The notes under the pieces are model-generated. The model worked only from the letters and a program-made list of their open reading frames with translations. It was not told the DNA's origin and made no database searches. The translations under genes were made by a program, and so were the position numbers. A stretch of DNA of 64,000 bases from an uncultured Tateyamaria sp. (lineage in GTDB: Bacteria > Pseudomonadota > Alphaproteobacteria > Rhodobacterales > Rhodobacteraceae). This document shows, in pieces, positions 19,428-27,589 of this stretch (the first letter of the stretch is position 1; every line of letters begins with the position of its first letter). The DNA lies in contig NZ_CANKXW010000002.1 of the NCBI RefSeq assembly GCF_947487805.1, positions 186,001 through 250,000 on the forward strand, given 5' to 3'.

Positions 19428-20156
19428 TCAGTCGCGCGTGGCCCACCGGACCATCTGACGCAGCATCCCGTGCAGCGTCTGCACATCCGCCCGCGTCAAC
19501 GGCATCCGGCTCCACATGTTGCGCAGGTTGACGCGCATGCTGGCGGCCTTGTGGTCCGGGAAAAAGAAACCGGCCGTATCCAGCCGATCCTCGAAATGGC
19601 GCGCCAGATGCTCCACCTCGTCTGCCGTTGCCCACTGCGTGCCAGCCATCTCTGTGCTGTGCGCGGTCACGTCACCTGCGGCCCGCATCCACTCATAGCC
19701 CACCAGCAACACACATTGCGCCAGGTTGAGCGACGGAAATTCCGGGTTCACGGGGACCGAGATCAACGCGTTGGCTTGCGCGATGTCCTCATTCTCCAAC
19801 CCCGCCCGCTCCGGTCCGAACAACACCGCCACATGCGCGCCGTCGCCCATGCGCCGCGCCGCATCCGCCATCGCCGCCTCCGGGCTCAGAACCTCCTTGG
19901 TCAGATCCCGCTGCCGCGCGGTCGTTGCATAAACGTAAGTGCAATCCGCAACCGCCCCCGCCAGATCATCATGCACGCTCGCCGCATCCAGCACCCGGCC
20001 CGCCCCGCTGGCCAGTGCCACTGCGGCCGGGTTGGGCCAGCCGTCGCGCGGATCCACGATCCGCATCCGGTCCACGCCAAAATTCAGCATCGCCCGGGCC
20101 GCCGCCCCGATGTTTTCGCCCATCTGGGGCCGTGTCAGCACAAATGTCGGTGTCAT
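19428..20156 (-). CDS. TrmJ/LasT-type RNA 2'-O-methyltransferase
   Basis: The 242-residue protein is of the SPOUT superfamily. Motif 1 is RPQMGENIGAAARAMLNFG near the N-terminus, motif 2 is LFGPERAGLENEDI and motif 3 is SLNLAQCVLLVGYEW; together these form the knotted SAM site. E. coli TrmJ methylates the 2'-hydroxyl at position 32 of several tRNAs, and that is the likeliest target here, but rRNA targets exist in the family. It heads a minus-strand unit with ctaA and the M32 gene, and it is divergent from the thiE-like gene across 132 bases. Confidence 0.88.
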   Translation of the reverse strand: MTPTFVLTRPQMGENIGAAARAMLNFGVDRMRIVDPRDGWPNPAAVALASGAGRVLDAASVHDDLAGAVADCTYVYATTARQRDLTKEVLSPEAAMADAARRMGDGAHVAVLFGPERAGLENEDIAQANALISVPVNPEFPSLNLAQCVLLVGYEWMRAAGDVTAHSTEMAGTQWATADEVEHLARHFEDRLDTAGFFFPDHKAASMRVNLRNMWSRMPLTRADVQTLHGMLRQMVRWATRD

Positions 20157-20193
20157 GTCCGCCGTCTACCCCATCGCTGCGGCGCACCACAAT

Positions 20194-20217
20194 CCCTTCA
20201 TTGTTCCCAAAATATGC
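20194..20217 (+). repeat. 24-nt motif, copy 1 (upstream of thiE-like gene)
   Basis: The motif starts CCCTTCATTGTTCC and ends AAATATGC. A copy identical at 22 of 24 positions lies at 44273-44296, at the rluE start. This copy is 72 bases before the thiE-like ATG, in the divergent gap with trmJ. Its function is unknown; a shared promoter or leader element is possible. Confidence 0.5.
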
Positions 20218-20288
20218 GCGCCGCAGGCATAAAAGTTTTCTTTCCCCGCCACATCCGCTAGAGCAGGCGAAAAGCAACAGGACACCCC

Positions 20289-20909
20289 ATGATGGACGCA
20301 CCCGAGCAGCCGCAACTCTACCTTCTGACGCCGCCCGTGTTCGAGCTGTCGCATTTCCCCGATCAACTGGCCGCCGTTCTCGACGCCCACGACATCGCCT
20401 GCATCCGCCTCGCCCTCGCCACCCAGGACGAAGACCGGATTTCCCGCGCCGCAGACGTCTGCCGCGAAGTGGCGCACGCGCGCGATGTGGCGATCGTGGT
20501 TAACGACCACACCGCACTGGCCGAACGGCTGGGCCTAGATGGCGTGCACTTGATGGACGCGGCCAAATCCGTCCGCGACGCGCGCAAGGCGCTTGGCCCT
20601 GACGCCATCGTCGGCAGCAATTGCGGCACGTCGCGCCATGCCGGGATGAGCGCGGGCGAAGCCGGGGCGGATTACATCTCTTTCGGCCCCCTGACGGGCG
20701 TGGCCGACAGCGCCGTGGCAGATGACGATCTGTTCCAATGGTGGTCCGAGATGATTGAGGTTCCTGTCGTCGCCGAAGGGGGCCTGACACCCGAGATTAT
20801 CGCGCGCCTCGCCCCCATCACCGACTTTTTCGGCATCGGCGAAGAAATCTGGATCGCGGACACACCAGCGCAAGCGCTGGCCGACCTGACAGCCGCGCTG
20901 CGCGGCTAG
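20289..20909 (+). CDS. thiamine-phosphate synthase family protein (ThiE/TenI-like), degenerate
   Basis: The 206-residue TIM-barrel protein follows the ThiE layout: QLYLLTPPVF at the start, IVVNDHTALAERLGLDGVHL, GADYISFGPLTG and VVAEGGLTPE near the end. True ThiE joins the hydroxymethylpyrimidine and thiazole phosphates. Several substrate-binding signatures differ: NDR is NDH, GVHLGQxD is GVHLMDA, and the TxTK phosphate loop is replaced by VADSAVA. It could still be a thiamine enzyme, or a TenI-like protein with another role. No other thi gene is nearby. The AGGA at 20279 fits the start ATG. It is convergent with the HupE-like gene 4 bases away. Confidence 0.7.
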   Translation: MMDAPEQPQLYLLTPPVFELSHFPDQLAAVLDAHDIACIRLALATQDEDRISRAADVCREVAHARDVAIVVNDHTALAERLGLDGVHLMDAAKSVRDARKALGPDAIVGSNCGTSRHAGMSAGEAGADYISFGPLTGVADSAVADDDLFQWWSEMIEVPVVAEGGLTPEIIARLAPITDFFGIGEEIWIADTPAQALADLTAALRG

Positions 20910-20913
20910 GCGG

Positions 20914-22062
20914 TTACAGGAACACGCGTTCCACCACCCAATAGGCCCCGATGGCCGCGATCACGACCGATGCGGGCACCGCAATTGCCGTGCGATACCA
21001 CGCCTTGGATGCGAACCAGCCCACGGCGAGGAACGCCAGAGCGATTACTGTCAACTGCCCCAACTCGACCCCGATGTTGAACCCGATCAGCGCCGGGATG
21101 AACTGCCCCTGCGGCAGGCCGAACTCGCCAAGCACCGACGCAAACCCCAACCCGTGCAGGAGGCCAAAGCCAAAGATCACCACGGGCCGCCATTTGCTCA
21201 ATCCGCCTTTGGCAAAGATGTTCTCCACCGCGACATAGACAATCGACGCCGCAATCAACGGCTCCACGATGCTGCCGGGTACATTGACCAACCCCAGCGC
21301 CCCCAGCGCCAGCGTCACCGTATGCGCCAATGTGAACGCGCTGATCTGCCACAAGAGCGGACCCAGCCGCGTGGACAGGAAAAACAAGCCCAACACGAAC
21401 AGGATGTGATCCAGCCCCTTGGGCAGGATGTGGTCAAAGCCGACCGGAATGTAGTCCACAAAGGTTCGCCAACCGGTTGCCGCATCGCCACCGGCCAGCG
21501 CGATCGCGCCGCTGGTTTCTCCGCCCCCGATCAACCCGGTATAGGGCGCATCGACACCCTGCTGGCGCAGAACCAGATCGCCCGCGCCCGCAGGCCATGC
21601 CACGGTAACGGTCGCCGCATCCGCAGGCACCACCCCGGTAAGAACAAGGTCAGAGATCCGCGGCAGCTCGATATCCGCCACATCCGGCACCGTCACCGCC
21701 TCGACCGACAGAGCCACAGGCGCGCCGTCCACGGACAAAAGCGGTTCGGTGTTCCAGATTGCGATCAGCGCATCCACTCGCGCGGCCACATCCGCCGCCG
21801 TCAGCGCGCGCAGGGCATCATAGTCGGCCGCGTTCTCAGCAGCATCGGTGTCTTCGATCGCATCCAGATCGATGCCCGACAGCTGCGCCTCTAGGTTCAC
21901 CCGCATCTCGATCCGCGCGGCACCATCCGCCACGGTCAGGTCCGATATGGTGGGCACAACCTCGTGAGCCACGGCCATTCCAGCCCAGAAACCCAGCCAC
22001 AGGCTTGACATCACGGCACAAAACCGCAGCTTTCCACTCAACCCCAGAAAGGTTCCACTCAT
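20914..22062 (-). CDS. HupE/UreJ-family membrane protein
   Basis: The product is about 382 residues: an N-terminal signal or anchor (SSLWLGFWAGMAVAHE), a periplasmic domain of about 170 residues, then six hydrophobic segments. The membrane part has GLDHILFVLGLFFLS, FTLAHTVTLALG and FGFGLLHGLGFASVLGEFG, whose histidines suggest a nickel/cobalt-type transporter; HupE and UreJ are nickel permeases or accessory proteins. Metal specificity cannot be read. The ATG at 22062 shares the bases CATG with the divergent DUF4198 start, so each leader lies inside the other coding region. A GTG six codons upstream and an ATG at 22011 are alternatives; the latter would give a shorter, conventional signal peptide. 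Confidence 0.8.
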   Translation of the reverse strand: MSGTFLGLSGKLRFCAVMSSLWLGFWAGMAVAHEVVPTISDLTVADGAARIEMRVNLEAQLSGIDLDAIEDTDAAENAADYDALRALTAADVAARVDALIAIWNTEPLLSVDGAPVALSVEAVTVPDVADIELPRISDLVLTGVVPADAATVTVAWPAGAGDLVLRQQGVDAPYTGLIGGGETSGAIALAGGDAATGWRTFVDYIPVGFDHILPKGLDHILFVLGLFFLSTRLGPLLWQISAFTLAHTVTLALGALGLVNVPGSIVEPLIAASIVYVAVENIFAKGGLSKWRPVVIFGFGLLHGLGFASVLGEFGLPQGQFIPALIGFNIGVELGQLTVIALAFLAVGWFASKAWYRTAIAVPASVVIAAIGAYWVVERVFL

Positions 22063-22882
22063 GGCTCTGTCCCGCCTCACCCTGATCAGATTTCTCCTGT
22101 CGCTTTGGTGCGCGATTTACGCCGGGGTTGCAACCGCACATGAGTTCTGGATCGAGGCGGATACCTATCAGGTCGCCCCATCGGGCAAACTGGTCGCCCG
22201 GCTAAAAAACGGGCAGGAATTCAAAGGCACGACGGTGTCCTATTTCGAACGCAGCATCACACGGTTTGACGTCGTCGTGGGCGACACGATCCGCCCGGTC
22301 GAAGGGCGTATGGGCGACAACCCCGCGCTCGATGTACCCGCCCCCGTTGGTGGGTTGGTGATGGTTGTACACGAGACGACGCCGTCCTTCGTGACCTATT
22401 CCGAATGGGCCAAATTCCAGAAATTCGCCGATCACAAGGATTTCCCCGATATCGCCGCGCGCCATGCCGCCAACGGTTTTCCGGATGTGCCGTTCAAGGA
22501 ACGCTACACCCGCCACGCCAAGGCGCTGATCGGCGTGGGCGACGCGCAAGGGGCCGACCGGGCGCTGGGTCTGAAAACCGAATTCGTGGCTCTGACCAAC
22601 CCCTATGCCGCGGATTTCGACGGCACCATGGCGGTGCAGGTCCTGCTGGATGGCGCGCCACGCGCAGATGCCCAGGTCGAAGTATTTGACCGCGACGCCG
22701 CCGATGCCGTGACAATCACGCTGCACTGGACCGATGCGGACGGCATCGCGCGGGTGCCCGTGGCGCCCGGACATGAGTACCTCTTTGACGCGGTCACGCT
22801 CGCGCCCATCGACGATGGAAACAGCGAGGCGGTCTGGGACACGTTCTGGGCGGCACTGACCTTTGGCGTGCCCGCGCGCTGA
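22061..22882 (+). CDS. DUF4198 periplasmic protein
   Basis: The 273-residue protein has a signal peptide (LIRFLLSLWCAIYAGVATA, cleaved before HEFWIEA) and a DUF4198 body with the typical AHEFWIEADTYQV entry, PVEGRMGDNPA and a C-terminal Ig-like segment ending with DGIARVPVAPGHEYLFDAV. The family (COG5266) is linked to periplasmic parts of cobalt/nickel uptake. The pairing with a divergent HupE-like membrane protein supports a metal-related role, by inference. AGAAAGGT before the ATG is the ribosome-binding site and lies inside the divergent gene. The start codon overlaps that of the HupE-like gene on the other strand. psuK follows 54 bases downstream. Confidence 0.8.
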   Translation: MALSRLTLIRFLLSLWCAIYAGVATAHEFWIEADTYQVAPSGKLVARLKNGQEFKGTTVSYFERSITRFDVVVGDTIRPVEGRMGDNPALDVPAPVGGLVMVVHETTPSFVTYSEWAKFQKFADHKDFPDIAARHAANGFPDVPFKERYTRHAKALIGVGDAQGADRALGLKTEFVALTNPYAADFDGTMAVQVLLDGAPRADAQVEVFDRDAADAVTITLHWTDADGIARVPVAPGHEYLFDAVTLAPIDDGNSEAVWDTFWAALTFGVPAR

Positions 22883-22936
22883 CCATCGCACGCCTTGGCC
22901 CTTGCCTTGGACCGCGACGGGCGGCACAAGGCGGGC

Positions 22937-23830
22937 ATGACGCAAAAGCCTGACATTCTGTGTATCGGATCCGTCCTGTGGGACGTGATCGGACGCGCGC
23001 CCCTTGCCATGCGGCAGGGATCGGACGTGCCGGGGCGCATCACGCGCCTGCCCGGTGGCGTGGCCATGAACATCGCGATGACGCTGGCCCGCTTTGGCCT
23101 GACGCCCGCATTGTTGACGGCCATTGGCCGCGATGCTGAAGGGGACGAGCTGATCGCGGCCTGCACCGCGCGCGGCATGATCACCTCGACCGTCTACCGC
23201 TCCGAAGATCTGCCCACTGACCAATACATGGCCGTCGAGGGGGCGAACGGCCTGATCGCCGCCATCGCAGATGCGCATTCGCTGGAAAAGGCCGGGGCCA
23301 AGATCCTGCGCCCCCTGACCGATGGCACTGTCGCGACAGAGGCTTCCCCCTATACGGGCCTTGCCGCGCTTGACGGGAACCTGACGCTGGATCTGCTGAA
23401 CGAGATCGCCACCAGCCCGGTGCTGGCGCAGGCCGATCTGCGCGTGGCGCCTGCCTCTCCGGGCAAGGCCGAACGCCTGTCGCCCTTCCTCACCCGGACG
23501 CGCGGCACGCTCTATGTGAACCTCGAAGAGGCGGGCCTGCTGTGCCAGCGCGGCTTTGACAGCGCAGAGGATGCCGCCAAGGGGTTGCTGGATCGCGGTG
23601 CGGCACGGGTGCTGGTCACCAATGGCGGTGACATGGCGACCGAAGGCTCTGCTGATGGGTTGATCAGCCAGACGCCGCCGCAGGTCCTCGTCACCCGCAT
23701 CACCGGCGCAGGCGATACGTTCATGGCCGCCCACATCGCCGCAGAACTGCGCGGCGCAGACCGGGCGCAGGCGCTGGACCGCGCCCTTGATGCCGCCGCG
23801 ATCTATGTTTCAGGAAAGACACCGACATGA
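22937..23830 (+). CDS. psuK: pseudouridine kinase (PfkB family)
   Basis: This 297-residue PfkB-family sugar kinase shows the family entry ILCIGSVLWDVIGRAP, the substrate-binding RLPGGVAMNIAMTLARFG and the catalytic ITGAGDTFMAAHIAAEL with the general-base Asp. The following gene is clearly psuG, and the 4-base overlap (ATGA) with it makes pseudouridine the likely substrate: the kinase makes pseudouridine 5'-phosphate from the nucleoside released by RNA turnover. The ATG at 22937 is preferred over one at 22895 because it begins the conserved part. Cytoplasmic. Confidence 0.9.
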   Translation: MTQKPDILCIGSVLWDVIGRAPLAMRQGSDVPGRITRLPGGVAMNIAMTLARFGLTPALLTAIGRDAEGDELIAACTARGMITSTVYRSEDLPTDQYMAVEGANGLIAAIADAHSLEKAGAKILRPLTDGTVATEASPYTGLAALDGNLTLDLLNEIATSPVLAQADLRVAPASPGKAERLSPFLTRTRGTLYVNLEEAGLLCQRGFDSAEDAAKGLLDRGAARVLVTNGGDMATEGSADGLISQTPPQVLVTRITGAGDTFMAAHIAAELRGADRAQALDRALDAAAIYVSGKTPT

Positions 23831-24747
23831 CCCTCCACACCCCCTCGCCCGCCGTCGCGGCAGCTCTGGCCAGCGGCACGCCTGTTGTCGCGCTGGAAAG
23901 TACGATCATCACCCACGGCATGCCCTATCCCCAGAATCTCGAGGTTGCCCGGCAGGTCGAGGCGGACGTGCGCTCAGGCGGGGCAGAACCGGCCACCATG
24001 GCGGTGATTGACGGCAGGCTGCATTGCGGCCTGACCGACACCCAGCTCGAGGCGTTGGCACAAGCCAAGGGCGTGGCCAAGCTGAGCCGCGCCGACATGG
24101 CGGCCTGCATGGCGACGGGCGGCACCGGGGCCACAACCGTGGCCGCCACCATGATCGCCGCGCGCATCGCAGGCATCGGCGTGTTTGCCACCGGCGGCAT
24201 CGGTGGCGTGCACAAAGGGGCCGAGGGCACGTTCGACATCTCCGCCGACCTGATGGAACTGGCACAAACCCCCGTGACGGTCGTGGCCGCAGGGGCCAAG
24301 GCCATCCTCGACATTCCCAAGACGCTGGAGGTGCTCGAAACCCAGGGCGTGCCCGTCATCGCCTATGGTCAGGACGACATGCCCGCCTTTTGGTCGCGCA
24401 GCGCGGGCCTGCCCGCGCCCCTGCGCATGGACCGGGCAAGCGACATTGCCGCGGCCCAGAAGATGCGCACAGCCCTCGGCCTGCCCGGCGGGCAGCTGGT
24501 CGTGAACCCGATCCCGGCAGAGGCCGAAATCGACCGCGCCACGCTGGCCCCGATCATTACACAAGCCACACAGGACGCGGACGCGCACGGGATCAGCGGC
24601 AAGGGCGTCACGCCCTACCTGCTGCAACGGATATTCGAGCTGACCGATGGACGCTCGCTTACCGCCAATATCGCGCTGGTCCGCAACAACGCCCGGCTGG
24701 CCGCGGAAATCGCCACCGAATTGGGCAAACTTGCGCAACAGGCGTAA
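23827..24747 (+). CDS. psuG: pseudouridine-5'-phosphate glycosidase
   Basis: The 306-residue enzyme cleaves the C-C glycosidic bond of pseudouridine 5'-phosphate to uracil and ribose 5-phosphate. The family signatures VALESTIITHGMPYPQN, GGTGATTVAATMIAA, FATGGIGGVHKGAEGTFDISADL, AGAKAILDIPKTLE and GKGVTPYLLQR are all present at normal length. It overlaps psuK by 4 bases, giving the usual two-step catabolic pair. The uracil product needs further enzymes that are not in this window, and no dedicated transporter or regulator adjoins the pair. Confidence 0.96.
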   Translation: MTLHTPSPAVAAALASGTPVVALESTIITHGMPYPQNLEVARQVEADVRSGGAEPATMAVIDGRLHCGLTDTQLEALAQAKGVAKLSRADMAACMATGGTGATTVAATMIAARIAGIGVFATGGIGGVHKGAEGTFDISADLMELAQTPVTVVAAGAKAILDIPKTLEVLETQGVPVIAYGQDDMPAFWSRSAGLPAPLRMDRASDIAAAQKMRTALGLPGGQLVVNPIPAEAEIDRATLAPIITQATQDADAHGISGKGVTPYLLQRIFELTDGRSLTANIALVRNNARLAAEIATELGKLAQQA

Positions 24748-24820
24748 CAAGCGGGCGTTCGCCATTGTAAGGGCCCATGGGTTCCCCTAACTAGTCCATA
24801 ACAAAGGCGCCCAACGATTT

Positions 24821-25570
24821 ATGAACACCCCATTTGATCCGCAACAGCCCCGCCGCCCCGGCCTGTTTTCCCGGCTGCGCGCGTCGTTCCTGACCGGCAT
24901 CGTGGTCATTGCGCCCGTGGGCCTGACCATCTGGCTGATCTGGACGGTGATCGGCTGGGTCGACGGGTTCGTCTGGCCGCTGGTGCCGACCGTCTGGCAA
25001 CCTGATTCCATCGTGAACTATTTCGTGGGCAATCCCCGGTTCATCGAAAACGACGCGGGCCTGCGGATCGCCAATCCCGACTGGATCAACGTCAACGTCC
25101 GCGGCGTGGGCGTCATCGTTTTCCTGCTGTTCACGATCTTCATCGGCTGGGTGGCCAAGGGCTTTATCGGTCGGTCGCTGATCCGCTACGCCGAAAGCCT
25201 CGTGGAACGCACGCCCGTCGTGCGCTCGATCTATTCAGGCATCAAGCAGATCTCCGAAACCGTCTTTGCCCAATCCGAACGGTCCTTTGAAAAGGCATGC
25301 CTGATCGAATACCCGCGCAAGGGCATCTGGGCCATCGGCTTCATCTCCACCGTGGCCAAGGGCGAAGTGTCCGAACGTGCGGGCAACACCGGCACGCTGC
25401 TCAGCATCTTTGTGCCCACTACGCCGAACCCGACCTCGGGCTTCCTGCTGTTCTTCCCCGCCGAAGACGTGATCGAACTTGACATGAGCGTCGAGGACGC
25501 GGCCAAGCTGGTGATCTCGGCGGGCCTCGTCTATCCCAATGGCAAGGATCCGACGACGCCCCCTGGCTGA
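24821..25570 (+). CDS. DUF502 family membrane protein
   Basis: The 249-residue protein starts with a short cytoplasmic arginine-rich segment, then a transmembrane helix (LTGIVVIAPVGLTIWLIWTVI), a second one (GVGVIVFLLFTIFIGWVAKGF) and a conserved soluble C-terminal domain with RTPVVRSIYSGIKQI and FVPTTPNPTSGFLLFFP. This is the DUF502 pattern. The function is not known; plant relatives are called COV proteins. It stands alone, 73 bases after psuG, and converges on the patatin gene with a 9-base gap. Confidence 0.88.
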   Translation: MNTPFDPQQPRRPGLFSRLRASFLTGIVVIAPVGLTIWLIWTVIGWVDGFVWPLVPTVWQPDSIVNYFVGNPRFIENDAGLRIANPDWINVNVRGVGVIVFLLFTIFIGWVAKGFIGRSLIRYAESLVERTPVVRSIYSGIKQISETVFAQSERSFEKACLIEYPRKGIWAIGFISTVAKGEVSERAGNTGTLLSIFVPTTPNPTSGFLLFFPAEDVIELDMSVEDAAKLVISAGLVYPNGKDPTTPPG

Positions 25571-25579
25571 CCCGTCGCC

Positions 25580-26611
25580 TCAGGCGAACATCTGGCGCAA
25601 GGCTGCCGAGCTTTTGTTGCCGATGTCGTCGAAATGCGCGTCCAGAAACGCCTGTGCAGCGCGCGTTCCCGCCTCTTTCAACTGCGAGATCACATAGGCA
25701 TTGGGCACCGTCTTGGTCGCCACGCTCAACTCGCCCATCAGATCATCATCCGCAATCATGTGGATCAGGACCCGCGCCATGCGCCCCTCGGGCAAGGTCC
25801 CGTCATCCAGCAACCGCTGCACGAAATCGATGGCACGCATCTCGCGCAACAGCGACGAATTGAAACTGATCTCGTTGATCCGGTTCTGGATCTGTTGCGG
25901 CGTGCGCGGCAGATCCTCGCGTTCCAGCGGGTTGATGTTGATCACCACGATGTCATCCGGCAACGACCGGTCGAACATCGGGAACAGCGCCGGGTTGCCG
26001 GTATAACCACCGTCCCAGAATTCCTCGTCCTGCCCGGTCTCGTTGTCGTGGATCTTTACCGCTTGAAACAGGGTCGGCAAACAGGCCGACGCCATGATCA
26101 CGTCCGGTGTCACCTCGGCCTGCGAAAATACCCGCAGCTTGCCGTTGCGCACCCGCGTGGCGTTGATGAAAAGCTGCGGGCCCGCATCGCAACACACCTT
26201 GTCCATGTCGAACCGCGCCACGATATCCGTCAGCGGATTGCGATAGAACGGACCGTAGGCATAGGGCGACACCATCCGCGTGAACGCGTCGCCAAAAGCA
26301 TAGGGCAGCGAATATTCCAGCGCCTGCGACACCTGCCCCGGCCCCAGATGCGCCAGCCAGCCGGTCAGGCGGCTGTCTTGCGTGCCCGCCACCTGATCCC
26401 AGAGCCATGCAAGGTTGTCGCGTGCGGCCTCTGCACCGCCTGCGGCCAGCCCGGCCTTGACCGCAGCGCCATTCAGTGCGCCCGCAGACGTGCCCGAAAT
26501 CCCCGCGATCTCGATCCGCGGATCGGCCAGCAAACAGTCCAGCGCACCCCAGGTGAACGCGCCATGTGCACCGCCCCCCTGAAGCGCGAGGTTGATCTTT
26601 TTCACCGCCAT
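25580..26611 (-). CDS. patatin-like phospholipase
   Basis: The 343-residue serine hydrolase has the patatin oxyanion motif LALQGGGAHGAFTWG, the nucleophile elbow ISGTSAGALNG and the catalytic aspartate in WDGGYTGNPALFP. It should act as a lipid acyl hydrolase or esterase. There is no signal peptide, so it is probably cytoplasmic or membrane-peripheral. It starts 18 bases after the bdhA stop and is likely cotranscribed with it. In polyhydroxybutyrate-using alphaproteobacteria a patatin gene is often found beside bdhA, but whether it acts on the polymer or on membrane lipid is not known from this sequence. Confidence 0.9.
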   Translation of the reverse strand: MAVKKINLALQGGGAHGAFTWGALDCLLADPRIEIAGISGTSAGALNGAAVKAGLAAGGAEAARDNLAWLWDQVAGTQDSRLTGWLAHLGPGQVSQALEYSLPYAFGDAFTRMVSPYAYGPFYRNPLTDIVARFDMDKVCCDAGPQLFINATRVRNGKLRVFSQAEVTPDVIMASACLPTLFQAVKIHDNETGQDEEFWDGGYTGNPALFPMFDRSLPDDIVVININPLEREDLPRTPQQIQNRINEISFNSSLLREMRAIDFVQRLLDDGTLPEGRMARVLIHMIADDDLMGELSVATKTVPNAYVISQLKEAGTRAAQAFLDAHFDDIGNKSSAALRQMFA

Positions 26612-26629
26612 GGCCCGATCCTCAGCGCA

Positions 26630-27415
26630 TCACAGCGCGGTCCAGCCGCCGTCCACACTGATCGTGGTGCCGGTGATCTGGTCGGCAGCGGACGAACACA
26701 GGAACACCGCCGTGCCGCCCATCTGTTCGGTGGTTGCGAATTCCTTGGATGGCTGCCGCTTGAGCATGACGTTCTTGATCACCTCCTCGCGGCCCATGTC
26801 ATATTCCTTCATCGTGTCGGGGATCTGGCTTTCGACCAGCGGTGTCAGGACATATCCGGGGCAGATCGCGTTCGCCGTGATCGGTTCCTCGGCCGTTTCA
26901 AGCGCAGTGGTCTTGGTCAGGCCGACAATGCCGTGCTTGGCCGCGATATAGGCGGATTTATAGGGCGACGCGGTCAAACCATGGGCCGAGGCCACATTGA
27001 TCACCCGCCCCCACCCGGCGTCCCGCATCATCGGCAGCGCCGCTGCCGTGGTGTGAAAGGCCGAGCTGAGGTTGATCGCGATGATCGCGTCCCATTTCTC
27101 GACCGGGAATTCGGGAATGCCTGCCACGTGCTGAATGCCCGCGTTGTTGATCAGGATATCGCAAGCGCCCGCCTTTTCGATCAGCGCCCGGCATTGGTCG
27201 CCCTTGGACATGTCCGCCTGAATGTAACGCGCGTTGCTGCCCGTCGCATCGGCAATCTCCTTGGCGATGGCGTGATCCTCTTCGGTGTCAGAGTAGGAAT
27301 TCAACACAACATCCGCCCCTGCGCGCGCCAGTTCCCACGCCATGCCCAGACCGATCCCGGAATTGGACCCGGTGATGACAGCGGTTTTACCGGAGAGTGA
27401 AATTTCAAACGCCAT
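26630..27415 (-). CDS. bdhA: 3-hydroxybutyrate dehydrogenase
   Basis: This 261-residue short-chain dehydrogenase has the NAD motif TGSNSGIGLGMA, the NNAGIQHVAGI segment typical of D-3-hydroxybutyrate dehydrogenase, and the catalytic YKSAYIAAKHG (YxxxK). It oxidises 3-hydroxybutyrate to acetoacetate in polyhydroxybutyrate breakdown. The leader is unusual: the Shine-Dalgarno stretch GCAAAGGAAC can pair with GTTCCTTTTGC about 35 bases upstream, enclosing a second hairpin (27422-27475). Further upstream on the same strand is the candidate small RNA. The patatin gene follows 18 bases downstream. Confidence 0.93.
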   Translation of the reverse strand: MAFEISLSGKTAVITGSNSGIGLGMAWELARAGADVVLNSYSDTEEDHAIAKEIADATGSNARYIQADMSKGDQCRALIEKAGACDILINNAGIQHVAGIPEFPVEKWDAIIAINLSSAFHTTAAALPMMRDAGWGRVINVASAHGLTASPYKSAYIAAKHGIVGLTKTTALETAEEPITANAICPGYVLTPLVESQIPDTMKEYDMGREEVIKNVMLKRQPSKEFATTEQMGGTAVFLCSSAADQITGTTISVDGGWTAL

Positions 27416-27421
27416 GACGAT

Positions 27422-27475
27422 GTTCCTTTGCTTTATGTTGCGCGCAGCATGTCATGCTGCACCTGCAAAAGGAAC
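27422..27475 (-). promoter_or_regulatory. bdhA leader hairpin that can hide the ribosome-binding site
   Basis: Read on the minus strand, GTTCCTTTTGC (27475-27465) can pair with GCAAAGGAAC (27431-27422), which is the bdhA Shine-Dalgarno sequence. Inside lies a perfect 8-bp inverted repeat, GCAGCATG-A-CATGCTGC (27444-27460). The region also has CTGC/GCA dyads reminiscent of sites bound by PhaR, the polyhydroxybutyrate-responsive repressor, so a DNA operator is an alternative reading. Confidence 0.45.
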
Positions 27476-27506
27476 AATCCATGTCCCGTGACGGTTGCAC
27501 GGGGCC

Positions 27507-27536
27507 AAAAAAAAACGCCAGCACGAAGCTGGCGTT
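27507..27536 (-). terminator. intrinsic terminator of the candidate small RNA
   Basis: AACGCCAGC (27514-27522) and GCTGGCGTT (27528-27536) form a perfect 9-bp stem with a 5-base loop. The T-run (seven bases, 27513-27507) is on the minus strand only, so it terminates leftward transcription. No coding gene on that strand lies just upstream to explain it. Confidence 0.8.
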
Positions 27537-27583
27537 AAGTTATTGAGGCAGGTTTCATACAGGCAAGAAACCTATCGAGCAGT
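27507..27583 (-). ncRNA. candidate trans-acting small RNA, about 77 nt
   Basis: The minus strand carries a well-formed promoter (27590-27619), a predicted start near 27583, a first stem AGGTTTC/GAAACCT (27550-27573) with a 10-base loop containing TTGCC, and an intrinsic terminator ending in seven T residues (27507-27536). No convincing open reading frame fits between them. This is the architecture of an Hfq-bound small RNA. With the bdhA leader it accounts for most of the 304-base gap 27416-27719. I do not recognise it as a named RNA, and targets are unknown. Confidence 0.55.
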
Positions 27584-27589
27584 GACATC

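Noticed and set aside
27536-27586. 17-codon open frame (MSLLDRFLACMKPASIT) inside the candidate small RNA
   Set aside because: Its ATG lies upstream of the predicted transcript start and it has no ribosome-binding site, so translation is unlikely.
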